The position numbers and the translations under genes are program-made. Positions 25,441 through 35,130 of a DNA stretch of 64,000 nucleotides are shown here, piece by piece. This DNA is from Lachnospiraceae bacterium M18-1 (GTDB taxonomy: Bacteria; Bacillota; Clostridia; Lachnospirales; Lachnospiraceae): positions 839,409 through 903,408 of the forward strand of contig KE159605.1 of the NCBI GenBank assembly GCA_000403295.2. The letters run 5' to 3'. Positions within the stretch are counted from its first letter, which is position 1, and each line of letters begins with the position of its first letter. The notes beneath the pieces are model-generated. The model did not search any database. It saw nothing but the letters and a program-made list of their open reading frames with translations, and had not been told where the DNA came from.

Positions 25441-26729
25441 CCCCGTTTTTTAACATTGCGGGCAGTGTTGGTCTTTTCCTGTGCTTCGTAGCCGCATATG
25501 GGGCAGAAAAATCTTCCGTTTGATTTTTCTCCCTCCGCACCGCAGCTGATGCACTCCTTGCTGATGCCTTTTCCCAAAACTTCTATGATCTCAATCGACT
25601 GCTCTTTGCATTTCTGTGTCAGCCGTTTACGGATATATCCCCTCTGCCATTGTGCGACCGTATTGTTGATCACCTTATTCGCGCCTTTCACCTGCGGCCT
25701 GGGCAGCTTTACGAGATAAATTGTCCGGGGTTTTTCTGTCCGAAAAAAGCGGTTGAGTTCGCAATTGATATAGCTATGAAGCTTTTCCTCAAACCGATTC
25801 TTTTGCGCATGATATTTTTTTCTGCCTGGATTTTGTTCTCTGTTGCGGTTGTAGCTTTTTGTCTGTGTGCGAATCCAGTCCGCATACTCAATCTGGTATC
25901 TGCCCAATTGTTCTCCATAGCAGTGCCCCTCGTCCGTTGTGAGCATGGTATAGATTCCAACAGAAATCCCCACCTGCTTTACGTAATCCTCATGACTGCG
26001 TACTGCCATATGGACCGGCACCTTGATCTCTACATTGCCCTGCTCCGGATATAATTTTACATAAAGCTGAGATTTATATTGGTTATTATCTGTAAGCGGA
26101 ATAAAGATACGTTTTCTCTTTTCCTTAATGGAAATGTAAATCCCATGATCGGCATAACGGTATGCCCGTTCCGCGATGGAAAAGCCATCTGCTTTATCCG
26201 TATGCTGTACAGCATGATACTTCCTCACCTGCCTGCACAGATAATGATGCAGTCTGTCGGTATCCACATTCACAGACAACAGGTCATATTGCCGCTGTAT
26301 GTCTTTTTTGAGTTCTATCGGCTTTCCATTGAGCACCTGCTCAAACGCATTATGAATCTTTAAAAGAAAACGCAGATAGTGTTTATCCTCCGGAGTAAAA
26401 TTTTCGTTCCTGCCGACCAGATTTATGACCTTGCTCTTTGTTCTTGTCCACTGGCTTTTAATATCTCCCAGCGCATCAAATACGGCGAGATAAAAATACA
26501 CCGAAGGCATACCCATACTTATACGCAGACCGCTCCCTGTCATTTCATTCTGTACCGTATAGCCAGGATATATCTTTGAGAGACCGCCAATTCCCCCAAA
26601 ACGCGCATATACATAATTTTTTACCTTACGGTAATCCTCTGCAATTTCCTGCAGTTTTTTCATATCTTCTATATGGATCGGGGTTTTATTATATTGCCGG
26701 ACAGTCTTGCATATCGTGTCTTTAGGCAT
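25416..26729 (-). CDS. Nuclease-dead TnpB homologue (TldR-like RNA-guided DNA-binding protein candidate)
   Basis: This 437-residue protein has the fold-defining order of IS200/IS605 TnpB: an N-terminal helical/WED region, a RuvC core and a C-terminal zinc ribbon. The ribbon cysteines C393, C396, C409 and C412 are intact (CISC...CPIC). All three RuvC catalytic positions are changed. The first-motif Asp of GIDxG is S256 (VGISVG), the Glu of the EDL motif is V340 (IYLVKL), and the last Asp before NAARN is K419 (EKTNTARN). DNA cleavage is therefore not expected, while RNA and DNA binding could remain, as in described TldR repressors. No TnpA or element left end is visible. I prefer the start at 26729 because AAGGAA lies 6 nt upstream; the ATG at 26735 sits directly on it. 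Confidence 0.8.
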   Translation of the reverse strand: MPKDTICKTVRQYNKTPIHIEDMKKLQEIAEDYRKVKNYVYARFGGIGGLSKIYPGYTVQNEMTGSGLRISMGMPSVYFYLAVFDALGDIKSQWTRTKSKVINLVGRNENFTPEDKHYLRFLLKIHNAFEQVLNGKPIELKKDIQRQYDLLSVNVDTDRLHHYLCRQVRKYHAVQHTDKADGFSIAERAYRYADHGIYISIKEKRKRIFIPLTDNNQYKSQLYVKLYPEQGNVEIKVPVHMAVRSHEDYVKQVGISVGIYTMLTTDEGHCYGEQLGRYQIEYADWIRTQTKSYNRNREQNPGRKKYHAQKNRFEEKLHSYINCELNRFFRTEKPRTIYLVKLPRPQVKGANKVINNTVAQWQRGYIRKRLTQKCKEQSIEIIEVLGKGISKECISCGAEGEKSNGRFFCPICGYEAQEKTNTARNVKKRGQGDGVLY

Positions 26730-26746
26730 GACCATTTCCTTTTACC

Positions 26747-26876
26747 ATACTTTTTGGAAATGAAAAGCTATAGGGCAAAATTACCATAAAAAAAAGCCAA
26801 GGATTCTTGACTTTTTAGTAATCTTGTAGTATATTTTCAATTGGTTAGCAAAAATAAAGAGTTTCCCAAAAAGTAT
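26747..26876. promoter_or_regulatory. Candidate invertible promoter segment
   Basis: ATACTTTTTGG at 26747-26757 and its exact reverse complement CCAAAAAGTAT at 26866-26876 flank this segment; the match extends by AAA with one inserted base. Inside lies a strong sigma-A promoter on the plus strand, pointing away from the dead-TnpB and glycan genes. Inversion would place -35 at 26816-26811 and -10 at 26793-26788 on the minus strand, giving a leader of about 50 nt to the start codon at 26729. A serine recombinase gene lies 172 bp beyond the right repeat. The layout matches known phase-variable promoters; inversion itself is inferred. Confidence 0.6.
26807..26835 (+). promoter_or_regulatory. Strong sigma-A-type promoter inside the inverted-repeat segment
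   Basis: TTGACT (26807-26812) and TATATT (26830-26835) are separated by exactly 17 bp. In the present orientation it would transcribe rightward through the palindromic repeats and antisense to the 3' end of the recombinase gene; no plus-strand gene follows it. Confidence 0.65.
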
Positions 26877-26998
26877 ACCTTATCGGACGAAGTCCGCCTG
26901 CCCCATCGGGACACGGGTTATGGGATGCCCTTGGGTATACCTTATCAGACAAAGTCCATCCCATCGGGACATGAGTGATAGAGTGCCCTCGGGATACG
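26873..26998. repeat. Two tandem copies of a dispersed palindromic repeat
   Basis: Copies at 26873-26940 and 26935-26998 share the hinge GTATAC. Each has the pattern TATACCTTATC-GGAC-AAGTCC...CCCATCGGGACA...GGGATGCCC-TTGGGTATAC. It can fold through the terminal GTATACC/GGGTATAC arms and internal GGAC/GTCC and GCCC/GGGC arms. Related copies lie at 49551-49619 and 53371-53434. Confidence 0.8.
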
Positions 26999-27048
26999 CT
27001 TAAAAAAATCATTCTATCCTTCCTCATTTCCAACCGGCATGGGGATTT

Positions 27049-28708
<1,660 letters not shown>

Positions 28709-28791
28709 GTTCTGCTTCCTCCGTGTCTATATTTTGCTGTTGAAATATTCTTGAGTCACTTTTCATTGCTTCTTGAAACCTTTCCGATTCA

Positions 28792-28820
28792 ATTGTAACC
28801 AAAAGCGTACACGTTGTCAA
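28792..28820 (-). promoter_or_regulatory. Sigma-A promoter of the esterase gene
   Basis: On the minus strand TTGACA (28820-28815) and TACAAT (28797-28792) are spaced by 17 bp, giving a leader of about 75 nt to the ATG at 28708, where GGAGG serves as ribosome binding site. Confidence 0.8.
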
Positions 28821-28857
28821 TTCGGATTACATACAGCTTCTCTGCATACGATGGTAT

Positions 28858-28904
28858 AAAAAGATCCCGGCATCCATCATTTGCCGGATGCCGGGATCTT
28901 TTTA
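28858..28904. terminator. Bidirectional rho-independent terminator after nifJ
   Basis: GATCCCGGCATCC (28863-28875) pairs perfectly with GGATGCCGGGATC (28886-28898). A residues lie on the left and TTTTT on the right, so it works in both directions. It terminates nifJ and insulates the esterase promoter. Confidence 0.9.
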
Positions 28905-28961
28905 TCATTTTTTACAATTCACACTTTAAATCCCCGCTGTAAAACGCAGATTCTTTCTCTC

Positions 28962-31900
28962 TTAGTCTTCTCCGTAGAGTGTTACCAGCTTCTTCAGATA
29001 AGCATATCTTTCCATAGCTTCCTTCTCATTCTGTGCGAAGAGTTTTGCAGCCTTCTCCGGATTTGCTCTCTTCAATGCGTTGTAACGAACCTCTCCATCA
29101 AGGAATGCCTGGTATTCTTCACCCTTTGGCTCCTTGCTGTCCAGAGTGAACTTGTTGCCTTCCGCAGCCGGATTGTACCGGAAGTTGTTCCAGTATCCGC
29201 ACTCTACCGCAAGCTGTTCCTCTGTCTGAGCCTTGCTCATGCCCTTCTTGATACCATGGTTGATACACGGAGCGTAAGCAATGATCAGTGACGGTCCCGG
29301 ATAAGCCTCTGCCTCCGAGATTGCCTTTACAGTCTGGTTGAAGTCCGCACCCATGGCGATCTGTGCTACGTATACATAGCCATAACTCATAGCGATGCCT
29401 GCCAGGTCTTTCTTCTTGGTCTCTTTTCCGCCTGCAGCGAACTGTGCGGTTGCACCGGTCTTGGTCGCCTTGGAGGACTGTCCGCCTGTGTTGGAGTAAA
29501 CTTCGGTATCGAATACCATCACGTTGATGTCTTTTCCGCTTGCAAGCACGTGGTCAACACCACCGAATCCGATATCGTAAGCCCATCCGTCACCGCCGAA
29601 TACCCACTGGGATTTCTTTGCAAGGAAATCTTTTTCCTTGAGCAGTTCTGCTCTTTCCGGGCATCCGCATCCGCATGCTTCCAGAGCAGCCACCAGCTTG
29701 TCTGTCGCAGCGCCGTTTTCCGCTCCAATGTTGAAGGTATCCAGATATTCCTTAGCTGCAGCCTTCACGTCAGCATTGTCTCCGCTTTCCGCCAGCTTCT
29801 CCACTTTTACTTTCAGACGGTCTCTGATGGTATTCTGAGCGAGCAGCATACCGTAACCGAACTCTGCGTTATCCTCGAACAGGGAGTTGGACCATGCGGG
29901 TCCTCTTCCGTTGGCGTCTACGGTATATGGTGTAGACGGTGAAGAGTTGCCCCAGATGGAGGAACATCCTGTTGCATTTGCAATATACATTCTGTCACCG
30001 AACAACTGTGTGATCAGTTTTGCGTAAGGTGTCTCGCCGCAGCCCGCACATGCGCCTGAGAATTCAAGCAATGGCTGTTTGAACTGGCTTCCCTTTACGG
30101 TAGCCGGTTTGAACTTCGCAACTACTTCCGGTTTTACAGGAATCTCTACGCCAAAATCGAAGCCCTTCTGTACGGTCTCCACATTTGCTTCCATGTTTTC
30201 CATAACCAGAGCCTTCTCGCCCTTCTTGCCCGGACATACATTCGCACAGGAACCGCATCCCGTACAGTCAAGGCCGGATACGGTGATGGCAAACTTCATC
30301 TCCGGCATACCGGTCATAGGCAGTACAGCCTGTCCTTCCGGAACCTTTGCCGCCTCTTCCTCTGTCAGTGCCACCGGACGGATAACAGCATGCGGACATA
30401 CGTATGCACAGCGGTTACACTGGATACAGTTCTCCGGCTTCCAAATCGGGATATCTACCGCGATACCGCGCTTCTCGTATGCGGAGGAACCTGACGGGGT
30501 AGAGCCGTCTACATAATCCTTGAACGCGGATACCGGGAGGGAATTTCCTTCCTGCGCATTCACCTTCGCCTGGATATTCTTTACAAAATCAACCACGTCT
30601 TTTCTTCCGTCTTCGCTTACATGCGGAACGGTCAGACCTTCGTCAGCAGCGTCCTTCCAGCTGTCCGGAACTGCTACTTCTACAACCTGCTTCGCGCCTG
30701 CATCAATGGCGTCATAGTTCATCTGAACGATCTTGTCGCCCTTTCTTCCGTAGGTTGCCTTTGCAGCCTTCTTCATCAGGTCAATGGCTTCCTCTTCCGG
30801 AATGATCGCTGCCAGCTTGAAGAATGCAGACTGCAGCACGGTATTGATACGTCCGCCGAGTCCGATCTCTTTACCGATCTTGATACCGTCGATGGTATAG
30901 AACTTGATGCCGTGGTTTGCGATAAATGCCTTCACCTGTCCCGGAAGATGCTTGTCCAGTCCTTCTGCGTCCCATGGGCAGTTCAGAAGGAAGGTACCGC
31001 CGTCTACCAGCTCCTGTACCATGTTGTACTTGTCAATATAAGACGGATTGTGGCATGCAACAAAGTTCGCCTGACGGATCAGGTAGGTGGACTTGATCGG
31101 GGATTTACCAAAACGCAGGTGGGACATGGTCACGCCGCCTGACTTCTTGGAATCATAATCAAAGTACGCCTGTGCATACATATCCGTATTGTCGCCGATG
31201 ATCTTGATGGAGTTCTTGTTCGCTCCAACCGTACCGTCTGCGCCCAGTCCCCAGAACTTGCAGTTGATGGTTCCTTCCGGTGTGGTAACCAGCGGAGCGC
31301 CTGCATCCAGAGACAGGTTGGTCACATCGTCTTCGATACCGATGGTGAACAGCTTCTTCTCTGTATTCTTCAATACAGCTACAATCTGTGCCGGTGTGGT
31401 ATCCTTTGAACCCAGTCCGTAACGTCCGGAAAGTACCGGAACCGCGTCGAACTTCGTGCCCTTCAATGCCGCAACAACATCCAGGTACAAAGGCTCGCCC
31501 AGAGCGCCCGGCTCTTTTGTCCTGTCAAGGACGGAGATGGTCTTCACGGAATCCGGAATCGCGTCGATCAGTGCCTGTGCGGAGAACGGTCTGTAAAGAC
31601 GTACCTTTACGACACCCACCTTCTCGCCTGCCGCAAGCAGATAGTCAATGGTCTCCTCAATGGTATCGCATACGGAACCCATTGCAACGATCACGCGCTC
31701 TGCGTCCGGCGCACCATAGTAGTTGAACAGCTTATAATCTGTACCGATCTTCGCGTTCACCTTGTCCATATAATCCTGAACGATTCCCGGAAGGGCATCA
31801 TAGTATGGATTGCATGCTTCTCTTGCCTGGAAGAAGATATCCGGGTTCTGAGCGGAACCTCTCTGGCATGGATGGTTCGGGTTCAGCGCATGAGCACGGA

Positions 31901-32507
31901 ACTCATCGATCGCGTCCATATTTACCAGGTCTTTCAAGTCTTCGTAATCCCAGGTTTCGATTTTCTGGATCTCGTGGGAGGTTCTGAATCCGTCGAAGAA
32001 GTTGATAAACGGAATCTTGCCTTCAAGAGCTGCGCAATGAGCAACCGCTGTCAAGTCCATTACTTCCTGTACGCTGGATTCACAGAGCATAGCCGCGCCT
32101 GTCTGGCGGCATGCATATACGTCGGAATGATCTCCGAAGATGGAGAGCGCGTGGCTCGCGATCGCACGGGCGGATACGTTGAACACGCCTGGCAGCTGCT
32201 CGCCTGCTACTTTATATAAGTTAGGAATCATCAGAAGTAATCCCTGTGATGCTGTAAATGTTGTAGTCAATGCTCCTGCGGATAAGGAACCGTGTACAGC
32301 CCCGGCTGCACCTGCCTCGGACTGCATCTCTGTCACCTGTACGGTCTGTCCGAAGATATTCTCTCTTCCCTCGGTTGCCCACTCGTCAACATGCTCGGGC
32401 ATAACAGATGATGGGGTGATGGGGTAGATCGCTGCAACCTCAGTATACGCGTAGGAAACATGAGCTGCGGCCTGATTACCATCCATGGTCTTCATTTTTC
32501 TTGCCAT
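28962..32507 (-). CDS. nifJ: Pyruvate:ferredoxin (flavodoxin) oxidoreductase
   Basis: This single-chain enzyme of 1181 residues oxidatively decarboxylates pyruvate to acetyl-CoA, CO2 and reduced ferredoxin, a central step in anaerobic fermentation. Domains in order are the pyruvate-binding N-terminal domain (YPITPSSVMPEH), a transketolase-C-like domain, the gamma domain, two 4Fe-4S clusters (CIQCNRCAYVCPHA and CTGCGSCANVCPGKKG), and the thiamine-diphosphate domain (CAGCGETPYAKL ... GGDGWAYDIGFGG). The length is normal. I start it at 32507, where AAGGAGGAG lies about 7 nt upstream; an in-frame ATG 48 bp further upstream lacks such a site. It is monocistronic. Confidence 0.96.
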   Translation of the reverse strand: MARKMKTMDGNQAAAHVSYAYTEVAAIYPITPSSVMPEHVDEWATEGRENIFGQTVQVTEMQSEAGAAGAVHGSLSAGALTTTFTASQGLLLMIPNLYKVAGEQLPGVFNVSARAIASHALSIFGDHSDVYACRQTGAAMLCESSVQEVMDLTAVAHCAALEGKIPFINFFDGFRTSHEIQKIETWDYEDLKDLVNMDAIDEFRAHALNPNHPCQRGSAQNPDIFFQAREACNPYYDALPGIVQDYMDKVNAKIGTDYKLFNYYGAPDAERVIVAMGSVCDTIEETIDYLLAAGEKVGVVKVRLYRPFSAQALIDAIPDSVKTISVLDRTKEPGALGEPLYLDVVAALKGTKFDAVPVLSGRYGLGSKDTTPAQIVAVLKNTEKKLFTIGIEDDVTNLSLDAGAPLVTTPEGTINCKFWGLGADGTVGANKNSIKIIGDNTDMYAQAYFDYDSKKSGGVTMSHLRFGKSPIKSTYLIRQANFVACHNPSYIDKYNMVQELVDGGTFLLNCPWDAEGLDKHLPGQVKAFIANHGIKFYTIDGIKIGKEIGLGGRINTVLQSAFFKLAAIIPEEEAIDLMKKAAKATYGRKGDKIVQMNYDAIDAGAKQVVEVAVPDSWKDAADEGLTVPHVSEDGRKDVVDFVKNIQAKVNAQEGNSLPVSAFKDYVDGSTPSGSSAYEKRGIAVDIPIWKPENCIQCNRCAYVCPHAVIRPVALTEEEAAKVPEGQAVLPMTGMPEMKFAITVSGLDCTGCGSCANVCPGKKGEKALVMENMEANVETVQKGFDFGVEIPVKPEVVAKFKPATVKGSQFKQPLLEFSGACAGCGETPYAKLITQLFGDRMYIANATGCSSIWGNSSPSTPYTVDANGRGPAWSNSLFEDNAEFGYGMLLAQNTIRDRLKVKVEKLAESGDNADVKAAAKEYLDTFNIGAENGAATDKLVAALEACGCGCPERAELLKEKDFLAKKSQWVFGGDGWAYDIGFGGVDHVLASGKDINVMVFDTEVYSNTGGQSSKATKTGATAQFAAGGKETKKKDLAGIAMSYGYVYVAQIAMGADFNQTVKAISEAEAYPGPSLIIAYAPCINHGIKKGMSKAQTEEQLAVECGYWNNFRYNPAAEGNKFTLDSKEPKGEEYQAFLDGEVRYNALKRANPEKAAKLFAQNEKEAMERYAYLKKLVTLYGED

Positions 32508-32565
32508 TGTTTGCTCCTCCTTAATTAGTACATTGTAAAATTTTTTAATTTTCACATGTGAGTTT

Positions 32566-32594
32566 ATTATATCCCCAAAATTTGTAAAAGTCTA
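32566..32594 (-). promoter_or_regulatory. Promoter of nifJ
   Basis: On the minus strand TAGACT (32594-32589) and TATAAT (32571-32566) are separated by 17 bp. A perfect 10-bp palindrome, TCACATGTGA (32552-32561), covers the expected transcription start and could bind a repressor; it does not fit the Rex consensus. Confidence 0.65.
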
Positions 32595-32633
32595 TAGAAA
32601 GGATACGGATTTTTGTTTATTTTTGGGTACATT

Positions 32634-32781
32634 GTTACTGTTCACACGGTGTCGTGCACTTGCTGCACGGCATCCTGCCAATTCAGTGATGGAGCGGACA
32701 TCCAGCCCCTCGCCGGCAGGCGACTTTTCAATGGGCTGGATGCCGTTACTGTGAGCGCCCGGTCAGGGGGTGAACAGTAAC
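32634..32781. repeat. MITE-like 148-bp palindromic element
   Basis: Perfect 12-bp terminal inverted repeats GTTACTGTTCAC (32634-32645) and GTGAACAGTAAC (32770-32781) enclose nested hairpins: CATCCAGCCC with GGGCTGGATG, and TCGCC with GGCGA at the tip. There is no coding capacity. It lies between the nifJ promoter and the ilvA stop codon and may also serve as ilvA terminator. Confidence 0.7.
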
Positions 32782-32811
32782 GGTACATTTCCGCTATGCG
32801 CTGATATGCTG

Positions 32812-34026
32812 TCAATACAGCTTTGCACTGATATGCTTCGGCCGGAACCCTTTTCTCTCCAGCGCCTCCAGAATCCGGTGCTTATGCTCCGTCCCGAATG
32901 CCTCCATGGTGATACGCAGTTCCACCGCCGCATTCCGGTTTGTGCTGACAAACTGGTTGTGCTCCAGCTTGATCACGTTGCCCTGTTCCTCCGCAATGGT
33001 AGCTGCCACCCGCACCAGCTCGCCCGGCTTGTCTGGAAGCAGGACGGATACAGAAAAGATCCGGTCTCTCTGGATGAGCCCGTGCTGTACGATGGAGGAC
33101 ATGGTGATCACGTCCATATTGCCTCCGCTTAAGACACAGACCACTTTTTTCCCCCTGCAGTCCAACTGCTTCAATGCGGCCACGGACAAAAGGCCGGAGT
33201 TTTCCACCACCATCTTGTGGTTCTCCACCATATCCAGAAATGCCCCGATCAGCTCGTCGTCCTCCACCAGGAGCATATCGTCCACATTTTCTTTCACATA
33301 GGGGAATACATTCTTTCCCACGGCCTTTACGGCAGTACCGTCGGCGATCGTGTTGGCTGTTTCCAGTTCCACCACTTCCCCGGCTTCTAACGCAGCGCTC
33401 ATGCTGGCCGCTTCGATGGGCTCCACACCCACCACCTTGATCTTCGGATTCAGCATCTTGGCCAGCGTGGACACCCCGCTGATGAGCCCGCCGCCGCCCA
33501 CCGGTACAAGGATATAGTCTACAGTCGGCAGCTCCTGTACGATCTCCATGGCAATGGTGCCCTGTCCGGTTGCCACGTCCAGGTCGTCGAAGGGATGAAC
33601 GAAGGTATACCCTTTTTCCTCGGCCAGTTTTGTAGCATACTCACAGGCATCGTCGTACACATCCCCGTACAGGATCACTTCCGCGCCGTAGTTCTTGGTC
33701 CGGTTCACCTTGATCAGCGGCGTCACCGTCGGCATGACAATCGTAGCCTTACAGCCAAACGCATTGGCCGCATAGGCCACGCCCTGGGCATGGTTTCCGG
33801 CGGAGGCGGTGATCAGCCCCCGGCTCCGCTCCTCCTCAGTCAGCGTGCTGATCTTGTAGTAGGCTCCCCGCAGCTTGTAAGCCCCGGTGTGCTGCATATT
33901 TTCCGGCTTTAAGAATACCCGTCCGCCGGTCTGCTCACTCAGATAATCGCTGTATACCAGCTTAGTGGAACTGGTGACCCGCTTCACCACTTCCGTGGCC
34001 TCTTCAAATTTTTCCAATGTCATCAT
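32812..34026 (-). CDS. ilvA: Threonine ammonia-lyase (threonine dehydratase) with ACT domain
   Basis: This 404-residue PLP enzyme converts L-threonine to 2-oxobutyrate and ammonia. The PLP lysine is K51 in TGAYKLRGA, SAGNHAQG (75-82) binds the substrate carboxylate, and a GGGGLISG loop binds the cofactor phosphate. A single ACT-like regulatory domain occupies about residues 325-404. The single-ACT form is shared by short biosynthetic IlvA and catabolic TdcB-type enzymes; no isoleucine or threonine-degradation neighbours decide between them. It follows ftsY by 86 bp on the same strand but is functionally unrelated to it. Confidence 0.9.
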   Translation of the reverse strand: MMTLEKFEEATEVVKRVTSSTKLVYSDYLSEQTGGRVFLKPENMQHTGAYKLRGAYYKISTLTEEERSRGLITASAGNHAQGVAYAANAFGCKATIVMPTVTPLIKVNRTKNYGAEVILYGDVYDDACEYATKLAEEKGYTFVHPFDDLDVATGQGTIAMEIVQELPTVDYILVPVGGGGLISGVSTLAKMLNPKIKVVGVEPIEAASMSAALEAGEVVELETANTIADGTAVKAVGKNVFPYVKENVDDMLLVEDDELIGAFLDMVENHKMVVENSGLLSVAALKQLDCRGKKVVCVLSGGNMDVITMSSIVQHGLIQRDRIFSVSVLLPDKPGELVRVAATIAEEQGNVIKLEHNQFVSTNRNAAVELRITMEAFGTEHKHRILEALERKGFRPKHISAKLY

Positions 34027-34112
34027 TCTGGCACTCTCCTTTCTTTTCCGCTCCGGAATTTTTCCCTGTATCCCCGCGTTTCCCTCCAGGATTTCCGGAT
34101 TCTATTTTCTGC

Positions 34113-35063
34113 TTAATCTTCCGTCTCTTTCTGCTCCTCCTTGTAGAACAAAGCGTTCACAAATTCATCCGCGTCAAATTTCTGCAGGTCGTCAATGGAC
34201 TCCCCGACGCCGATATATTTCACCGGGATTCCCAGCTCCGCCTGGATTGCCACGGCGATTCCGCCTTTTGCGGTTCCGTCCATCTTGGTCAGGATCACGC
34301 CCGTAATGTCCGCCACTTCGTTAAACTCTTTGGCCTGGGCAAGGGCATTCTGCCCTGTGGTCGCGTCCAGTACCACCAATGTCTCATGATAGGCTTCCGG
34401 GTACTCCCGCTCAATGACCCGGTAGATCTTTTTCAGTTCTTCCATCAGGTTCTTCTTATTGTGCAGCCGCCCCGCCGTATCGCACAGCAGGATATCCGCC
34501 TTTCTGGCCTTCGCGGCAGCCACCGCGTCAAATACCACCGAAGCAGGGTCCGCCCCTTCCTGGCCGCCGATCATATCCACCTGGGCGCGGTTCGCCCATT
34601 CCTTTAGCTGCTCGCCTGCTGCCGCGCGGAAGGTATCCGCCGCCGCCAGGACCACCTTTTTGCGCTCCGCCCGGAACTTCCCCGCAAGCTTCCCGATGGT
34701 CGTGGTCTTTCCCACGCCGTTGACGCCGATCACGAACACCACAGACTGCCTGGCCTCAAATTCGTAGGCCGTCTCGCCCACGTCCATCTGTTCCTTGATG
34801 CTGTCGATCAGAAGCTGCCGGCATTCCATCGGTTCCTTGATGTGTCTCTCCCTGACTTTGGCCTTCAGATCTTCTATGATCTCTTCCGTCGTCCGGACTC
34901 CCAGGTCGCCCATGATCAGCGTCTCTTCCAGCTCCTCATAAAAATCGTCGTCGATCTTCGAAAATCCGTGGAAAATGCTGTCCATCCCGGACACGATATT
35001 GTCCCTGGTTTTCGTAAGGCCGGACACCAGCCGCTTAAAAAAACCCTGTTTCTCTTCTCCCAT
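34113..35063 (-). CDS. ftsY: Signal recognition particle receptor FtsY
   Basis: This 316-residue SRP GTPase has the NG domain and a short N-terminus without the long acidic A domain, as usual in Firmicutes. The P-loop is GVNGVGKT (113-120); RAAAGEQL, DTAGR and TKMDGTAKGG motifs follow. It is the membrane-side receptor that docks SRP-ribosome complexes for co-translational membrane insertion. It lies 67 bp downstream of smc, in the conserved rnc-smc-ftsY order. Confidence 0.97.
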   Translation of the reverse strand: MGEEKQGFFKRLVSGLTKTRDNIVSGMDSIFHGFSKIDDDFYEELEETLIMGDLGVRTTEEIIEDLKAKVRERHIKEPMECRQLLIDSIKEQMDVGETAYEFEARQSVVFVIGVNGVGKTTTIGKLAGKFRAERKKVVLAAADTFRAAAGEQLKEWANRAQVDMIGGQEGADPASVVFDAVAAAKARKADILLCDTAGRLHNKKNLMEELKKIYRVIEREYPEAYHETLVVLDATTGQNALAQAKEFNEVADITGVILTKMDGTAKGGIAVAIQAELGIPVKYIGVGESIDDLQKFDADEFVNALFYKEEQKETED

Positions 35064-35130
35064 TTCATATACCTCCTTCCAATCTGATTCTTCCTATATA
35101 ATATCCGGCTTCTTGCCGCTCAAAGTAATG

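Noticed and set aside
25416..26735. Active IS200/IS605 transposon
   Set aside because: The three RuvC catalytic residues are substituted, there is no TnpA gene and no recognisable left end.
26780..26800. Match between the candidate guide (25340-25321) and the promoter segment
   Set aside because: The only agreement is an ATAAAAAAAA stretch of low complexity; bases next to the expected TAM side and beyond the A run do not match.
32552..32561. Rex redox-repressor site in front of nifJ
   Set aside because: TCACATGTGA is a perfect palindrome but lacks the TTGTGA-N6-TCACAA spacing of Rex operators.
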